The position numbers were made by a program, and so were the translations under genes. 64,000 nt of DNA, taken from contig NZ_JAGJBY010000002.1 of assembly GCF_020010905.1 (NCBI RefSeq), positions 496,001-560,000 on the forward strand, written 5' to 3'. Under the pieces are notes generated by a model. It saw only the letters and a list, made by a program, of their open reading frames with translations, had not been told where the DNA came from and ran no database searches. Origin of the DNA: Streptomyces acidiscabies. GTDB taxonomy: Bacteria > Actinomycetota > Actinomycetes > Streptomycetales > Streptomycetaceae. Shown one piece after another: positions 60,137 through 64,000 of the stretch (the first letter of the stretch is position 1; every line of letters starts with the position of its first letter).

Positions 60137-60770
60137 TCACAGCTCGATCAGCTCCTGCCGAGGCCCATCCCGAGGCGGCCCCCCTCCACGCCGCCCCGCC
60201 AAGCGGCGTACGAGGAGCATCCCCCCGGCCCCCAACACCACCCCCACACCGCCCGGCACCAGCCACCCCCCTCCAGAACCAGAACCCGGCGTCGAAGGCG
60301 CGACCCCCGTGAACCCCCCCTCCCGCTCCCACCGCTCATACGCCGACCGCGGCGCCGGATGCCACCGGATGTCCGCGTCCTCGACCTCCGGCGCGACATC
60401 TCTCCGTACCCACGGCGTCCCGTCCCCCGCCAGCACCACCTGATCCACCTGGTCGACCGCCACGTCCCCGCCCGGCGGCCGGTTGTCCTGGGGCCATCCG
60501 CCGACCCCGCTGCGGCCCCACACGACGGTGAACCGCACCGCCGGATAGTGCCCCGCCTCCCACCCCACAGGCACCCGCACCGTCCCCGTGTACGTCGGGT
60601 CGAGCAGCTCCCAGAGCCGGTCGAAGTCGGCCTCGCGGGAGCGTACGGCCAGGGTCTGTCCCGACGTGCCGTCGATGAGCATCGCCACATCGGGTATCCG
60701 CAGCGGCGGCCCCGGTCACGGGCAGCGCGGACAACGCCAGTGCCAGTACCGCGATCCGTCTCACAGACAC
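60137..60770 (-). pseudogene. Secreted membrane-anchored protein gene with an apparent frameshift
   Basis: The body is a 183-codon frame ending at 60137 (VAMLIDGTSGQTLAV at the front, WGRSGVGGWPQ in the middle, a Gly-rich helix GGVGVVLGAGGMLLVRRL with a basic tail at the end). Its signal peptide (VSVRRIAVLALALSALPVTGAAAAD) lies in another frame starting at GTG 60770. Removing one base near 60690-60700 would join the two as A-D-P-D-V-A-M-L-I-D. This could be a real inactivating mutation, a sequencing error, or start at the internal GTG 60688 without export. The protein type is a secreted Streptomyces protein of unknown function. Confidence 0.65.
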
Positions 60771-60817
60771 CCCCGCCCTGTTCCCTACCTCTCCCCTGAA
60801 CCTGAGAGAATGAACCC

Positions 60818-61831
60818 ATGGCCTCTGCTCGACCCCGTGTGCTCTCCGGCATCCAGCCCACCGCCGGCTCGTTCCACCTCGGCAACTACCTCGGCGCGGT
60901 GCGCCAGTGGGTGGCGCTCCAGGAGTCGCATGACGCGTTCTACATGGTCGTCGACCTGCACGCGATCACGCTTCCGCAGGACCCGGCGGAGCTGCGGGCG
61001 AACACCCGGCTGGCGACGGCGCAGCTGCTGGCGGCGGGCCTCGACCCCGAGCGCTGCACGCTGTTCGTCCAGAGCCACGTCCCGGAGCACGCGCAGCTCG
61101 CGTGGGTGATGAACTGCCTGACCGGCTTCGGCGAGGCGTCGCGGATGACGCAGTTCAAGGACAAGTCGGCGCGCCAGGGCGCGGAGAGCGCCAGCGTCGG
61201 CCTGTTCACGTACCCGATCCTCCAGGTCGCGGACATCCTGCTGTACCAGGCGCACGAGGTGCCGGTCGGCGAGGACCAGCGCCAGCACATCGAGCTGACC
61301 CGGGACCTCGCGGAGCGTTTCAACGGCCGTTTCGGGGAGACGTTCACGATCCCGAAGCCGTACATCCTCAAGGAGACGGCGAAGATCTACGACCTCCAGG
61401 ACCCGGCGGTCAAGATGAGCAAGTCGGCGTCGACGCCGAAGGGCCTCATCAACCTGCTGGACGACCCGAAGGCGACCGCGAAGAAGGTCAAGAGCGCGGT
61501 CACGGACACGGACACGGTCGTCCGCTACGACGCGGAGAACAAGCCGGGCGTCAGCAACCTCCTGACGATCTACTCGACGCTGACCGGCAAGAGCATCGCC
61601 GAGCTGGAGGCGGAGTACGAGGGCAAGATGTACGGCGCCCTCAAGACGGACCTCGCGGACGTCGTCGTAGATTTCGTGACCCCGTTCAGGGAGCGCACCC
61701 AGCAGTACCTGGACGACCCGGAGACGCTGGACGCGATCCTCGCGAAGGGCGCGGAGAAGGCGCGCTCCGTGGCCGCCGAGACCCTCGCGAACACGTACGA
61801 CCGCGTCGGCTTCCTGCCCGCGAAGCACTGA
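60818..61831 (+). CDS. trpS: Tryptophanyl-tRNA synthetase
   Basis: A 337-residue class I synthetase that loads tRNA-Trp. It has the HIGH-type motif HLGN (SGIQPTAGSFHLGNYLGAV), the VDLHAITLP region, MTQFKDKSARQ, and the KMSKS loop (AVKMSKSAST). The length is standard. Streptomyces commonly have more than one trpS; this would be the housekeeping or an auxiliary copy, which cannot be told from sequence alone. Confidence 0.97.
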   Translation: MASARPRVLSGIQPTAGSFHLGNYLGAVRQWVALQESHDAFYMVVDLHAITLPQDPAELRANTRLATAQLLAAGLDPERCTLFVQSHVPEHAQLAWVMNCLTGFGEASRMTQFKDKSARQGAESASVGLFTYPILQVADILLYQAHEVPVGEDQRQHIELTRDLAERFNGRFGETFTIPKPYILKETAKIYDLQDPAVKMSKSASTPKGLINLLDDPKATAKKVKSAVTDTDTVVRYDAENKPGVSNLLTIYSTLTGKSIAELEAEYEGKMYGALKTDLADVVVDFVTPFRERTQQYLDDPETLDAILAKGAEKARSVAAETLANTYDRVGFLPAKH

Positions 61832-61989
61832 GCGCGCACGCACGCACCGTACGAACACGGCGTCCGCCGGGGAAGAGCGCTGCACATCACTACGGCTGCG
61901 CCTGCCCACACGCGGGCCGTGGCCGTACAGTCGATAGCCGACTGCCACGGACGGCAGCGACCAGACGACCCGGACGACAGGGAGACGAC

Positions 61990-62565
61990 GTGGGGACCGT
62001 AACGATCGGTGTGTCGATCGCGGTCCCGGAGCCTCACGGCAGCCAGCTCCAGGAGCTGCGCGCGGGCTTCGGCGACGCCGCCGCGCACGGCATCCCCACG
62101 CACGTCACGCTGCTGCCGCCGACCGAGGTCGACGACGAGGCGCTGTCGGCCGTACAGACGCACCTGACGGACGTCGCGCGCGCGGGGCGGCCGTTCCCGA
62201 TGCGGCTGTCGGGGACGGGTACGTTCCGGCCGCTGTCGCCGGTCGTCTTCGTGCGGGTCGTCGAGGGCGCCGAGGCGTGCGCGTGGCTCCAGCAGCGGGT
62301 CAGGGACGCGTCGGGGCCGCTCGCGCGCGAGCTCCAGTTCCCCTACCACCCGCACGTGACGGTCGCCCACGGCATCGACGAGGCCGCGATGGACCGCGCG
62401 TACGAGGAACTCGCCGGGTACGAGGCGGACTGGTCCTGCACCGGCTTCGCGTTCTACGCGCAGGGACCGGACGGGGTGTGGCGCAAGCTGCGCGAGTACC
62501 CGTTCGGCAGCCCGGTGGTCCCGCCGCAGGCGTCGGCGCCGGTGGACTCGGTCCCCAGCCTCTAG
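61990..62565 (+). CDS. 2'-5' RNA ligase/phosphodiesterase superfamily protein
   Basis: A 191-residue 2H-phosphoesterase-like protein with both HxT motifs: THVTLLPP (first) and PHVTVAHG (second). These act on RNA or nucleotide 2',3'-cyclic phosphates. GTG 61990 is the start. It follows trpS by 158 bp on the same strand. Confidence 0.92.
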   Translation: MGTVTIGVSIAVPEPHGSQLQELRAGFGDAAAHGIPTHVTLLPPTEVDDEALSAVQTHLTDVARAGRPFPMRLSGTGTFRPLSPVVFVRVVEGAEACAWLQQRVRDASGPLARELQFPYHPHVTVAHGIDEAAMDRAYEELAGYEADWSCTGFAFYAQGPDGVWRKLREYPFGSPVVPPQASAPVDSVPSL

Positions 62566-62573
62566 AGGTTCTA

Positions 62574-63329
62574 CTAGAGGGGCAGCCTGCGGAACACCCC
62601 GCGCGGGACGTGCCGCAGCGCCGACATCACCACCCGCAGCACCCCCGGCACCCACACCGTCTCCGCGCGCCGCCGCAGCCCCGCCTCGATCGCCGTCGCG
62701 ACCGCCTCGGGGGTCGTCGCGAGCGGTGCCTCGGGGAGGTCCGCCGTCATCCTCGTCCGGACGAAGCCGGGGCGTACGACCATGACGTGGACGCCCGTCC
62801 CGTGCAGCGCGTCCCCGAGGCCCTGCGCGAACGCGTCGAGGCCCGCCTTGCTGGAGCCGTAGATGAAGTTCGCGCGCCGCGCGCGTTCCCCGGCGACGGA
62901 GGACAGGACGACCAGCGAGCCGTGGCCCTGCGTCTGGAGCGCGCGGGCGGCGACCAGGCCGGAGGAGACGGCGCCGGTGTAGTTCGTCTGCGCCACGCGC
63001 GCGGCGGCGAGGGGGTCACGCTCGTCGTTCGCCTGGTCCCCGAGCACGCCGAACGCGAGGAGTACGACGTCGATGTCCCCCTCCGCGAAGACCTTGCCGA
63101 GGGCCGTCTCGTGGGACTCGGCGTCGAGGGCGTCGAAGGGGACGGTACGGACGTCGGCGCCGAGCGCCCGGAGACTCTCGGCGGCGTCCTCCAGCGCGGG
63201 GGAGGGCCGCCCGGCGAGCCACACCGTACGCGCGCGGCGGGCGATCAGGCGGCGGGCGGTGGCGAGGGCGATCTCGGAGGTGCCGCCGAGGATCAGGAGG
63301 GACTGGGGGAGGCCGAAGGCGTCTTTCAC
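62574..63329 (-). CDS. dprE2: Decaprenylphosphoryl-2-keto-ribose reductase (DprE2-like SDR)
   Basis: A 251-residue short-chain dehydrogenase. NAD-binding LILGGTSEIALATARRL and catalytic S-Y-K (VVLSSVAGE, YGSSK) are seen, with a basic hydrophobic C-terminus. In mycobacteria DprE1-DprE2 epimerise decaprenylphosphoryl-ribose to arabinose, the only arabinan donor. The upstream dprE1 gene lies eight bases away in the same operon. In Streptomyces, which have no arabinogalactan, the polymer fed by this pathway is not settled. Confidence 0.93.
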   Translation of the reverse strand: MKDAFGLPQSLLILGGTSEIALATARRLIARRARTVWLAGRPSPALEDAAESLRALGADVRTVPFDALDAESHETALGKVFAEGDIDVVLLAFGVLGDQANDERDPLAAARVAQTNYTGAVSSGLVAARALQTQGHGSLVVLSSVAGERARRANFIYGSSKAGLDAFAQGLGDALHGTGVHVMVVRPGFVRTRMTADLPEAPLATTPEAVATAIEAGLRRRAETVWVPGVLRVVMSALRHVPRGVFRRLPL

Positions 63330-63337
63330 GGTGTCTC

Positions 63338-64000
63338 CTAGAGATTGAGCCGGCGTGCGAGGTCCGACACGAACACCCCGCGCGGGTCCAGTTGTGCGCG
63401 CAGCTCGCGGAACGCGTCCGCGCGCGGGTACATCGCGTCGAGAAGATCCGGCCGCAGCCGTGAGTCCTTCGCGAGGTACACCCGGCCCCCCGCCCCCGCG
63501 ACCTCCTCGTCCAGCTCGTCCAGGAACGCCGCGAGGCCGGGCAGGGCGGCCGGGATGTCCAGGGCGAGGGTCCAGCCGGGGCGGGGGAAGGAGAGCCAGC
63601 CGGGGTCGGACTCGCCGAACCGCTTGAGGACGGCGAGGAAGGACGGGCAGCGGCGCTCGGAGATGCGGTGGACGATCCGGCGCAGGGCTTCCTCCTGGCC
63701 GTGCCCGACGACGAACTGGTACTGCACGAAGCCGCCCCGCCCGTAGATCCGGTTCCAGTGGGGGACGCCGTCCAGGGGGTGGAAGAACGCCGGGATCCGC
63801 TGGAGCTCACCCGCACGCGCGCGAGGGGCGCGCCGGTACCAGAGCTCGTTGAAGAGGCCGACGGTCGTCCGCGTGAGCAGCCCGCCGGGGACGAAGGAGG
63901 GGGCGGCGGGGAGGACGGCGGGCCGGAAGGACAGCGGGGCCCGCCGCTTTCGCGCAGGCAGCGCGTCCAGCGGCGCGTGGTCCCCGCGCGTGAGGACCGC
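63338..64000 (-). CDS. dprE1: Decaprenylphosphoryl-ribose oxidase (DprE1-like), partial
   Basis: The last 220 residues of an FAD-linked oxidase; the N-terminal FAD domain is beyond the window. Seen: HPLDGVPHWNRIYGRGGFVQYQFVV, SFLAVLKRFGESDPGWLSFPRPGW, AKDSRLRPDLLDAMYP (Lys equivalent to K418 of M. tuberculosis) and DPRGVFVSDLARRL. The position equal to mycobacterial Cys387 (NICVD) reads TLALD, with Ala in place of Cys. It works with DprE2 in the inner membrane or cytoplasm face. Confidence 0.93.
   Translation of the reverse strand, partial: AVLTRGDHAPLDALPARKRRAPLSFRPAVLPAAPSFVPGGLLTRTTVGLFNELWYRRAPRARAGELQRIPAFFHPLDGVPHWNRIYGRGGFVQYQFVVGHGQEEALRRIVHRISERRCPSFLAVLKRFGESDPGWLSFPRPGWTLALDIPAALPGLAAFLDELDEEVAGAGGRVYLAKDSRLRPDLLDAMYPRADAFRELRAQLDPRGVFVSDLARRLNL

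Overview
The window is very high in GC, uses GTG, TTG and ATG starts with GGAGG-type ribosome sites, and its gene order (pcrA, sucCD, purNH, folD, mdh, glyA, trpS) is that of the conserved core of a Streptomyces-type actinomycete chromosome. No rRNA or tRNA gene and no CRISPR array was seen. About 60 genes can be supported.

Layout. 0.1-5.8 kb: a membrane protein, a DoxX protein, and a divergent PspC pair in which one arm is a PspC-fused histidine kinase with its NarL-type response regulator. 5.8-8.6 kb: two NlpC/P60 secreted proteins. One is catalytically complete. The other has lost the catalytic Cys and sits behind a c-di-AMP (ydaO) riboswitch. 8.7-15.1 kb: pcrA helicase behind a DNA-damage-type promoter, an M23 (LytM) membrane protein, a lipase-like hydrolase and a stand-alone B12-binding mutase subunit. 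15.4-23.4 kb: a divergent five-gene module, SWIM protein + DUF5691 to the left and MoxR AAA+ + DUF5682 + VWA protein to the right. Both arms start from back-to-back copies of the actinobacterial RecA-NDp/PafBC-type motif (TTGTCAGTG-N8-TANNNT). This is the best candidate in the window for an undescribed system: a DNA-damage-inducible MoxR/VWA chaperone-like module. 23.7-25.8 kb: sucCD. 25.9-30.1 kb: a membrane-anchored XRE/sigma-like regulator and membrane proteins. 30.4-32.6 kb: purN-purH. 32.7-36.2 kb: a secreted peptidoglycan-binding-like protein facing a Ser/Thr kinase with a related ectodomain, an FHA-like partner and an RDD protein. 36.4-40.7 kb: folD, DUF3017, an XRE-DUF2690 membrane protein and mdh.

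40.7-52.7 kb is more variable: two DUF5954 paralogues, an MFS exporter with divergent LysR, a PEP-mutase-like/AhpD-like pair, a MocR regulator, a lone TnpB element with a probable omega-RNA end, an Arc-type repressor, and an XRE-TPR regulator divergent from four overlapping small ORFs. 52.2-64 kb returns to core genes: folA-thyA, a ZTP riboswitch ahead of glyA, a frameshifted secreted protein gene, trpS, a 2'-5' RNA-ligase-like protein and the dprE2-dprE1 arabinan-precursor epimerase genes (dprE1 cut by the window end).

Functional links seen from sequence: one-carbon and purine metabolism (purN, purH, folD, glyA with ZTP riboswitch, folA, thyA), TCA cycle (sucCD, mdh), and cell-envelope surveillance (c-di-AMP riboswitch/NlpC, M23, PG-binding kinase, dprE). 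Assignments come from reading motifs and family memory. No database search was run.
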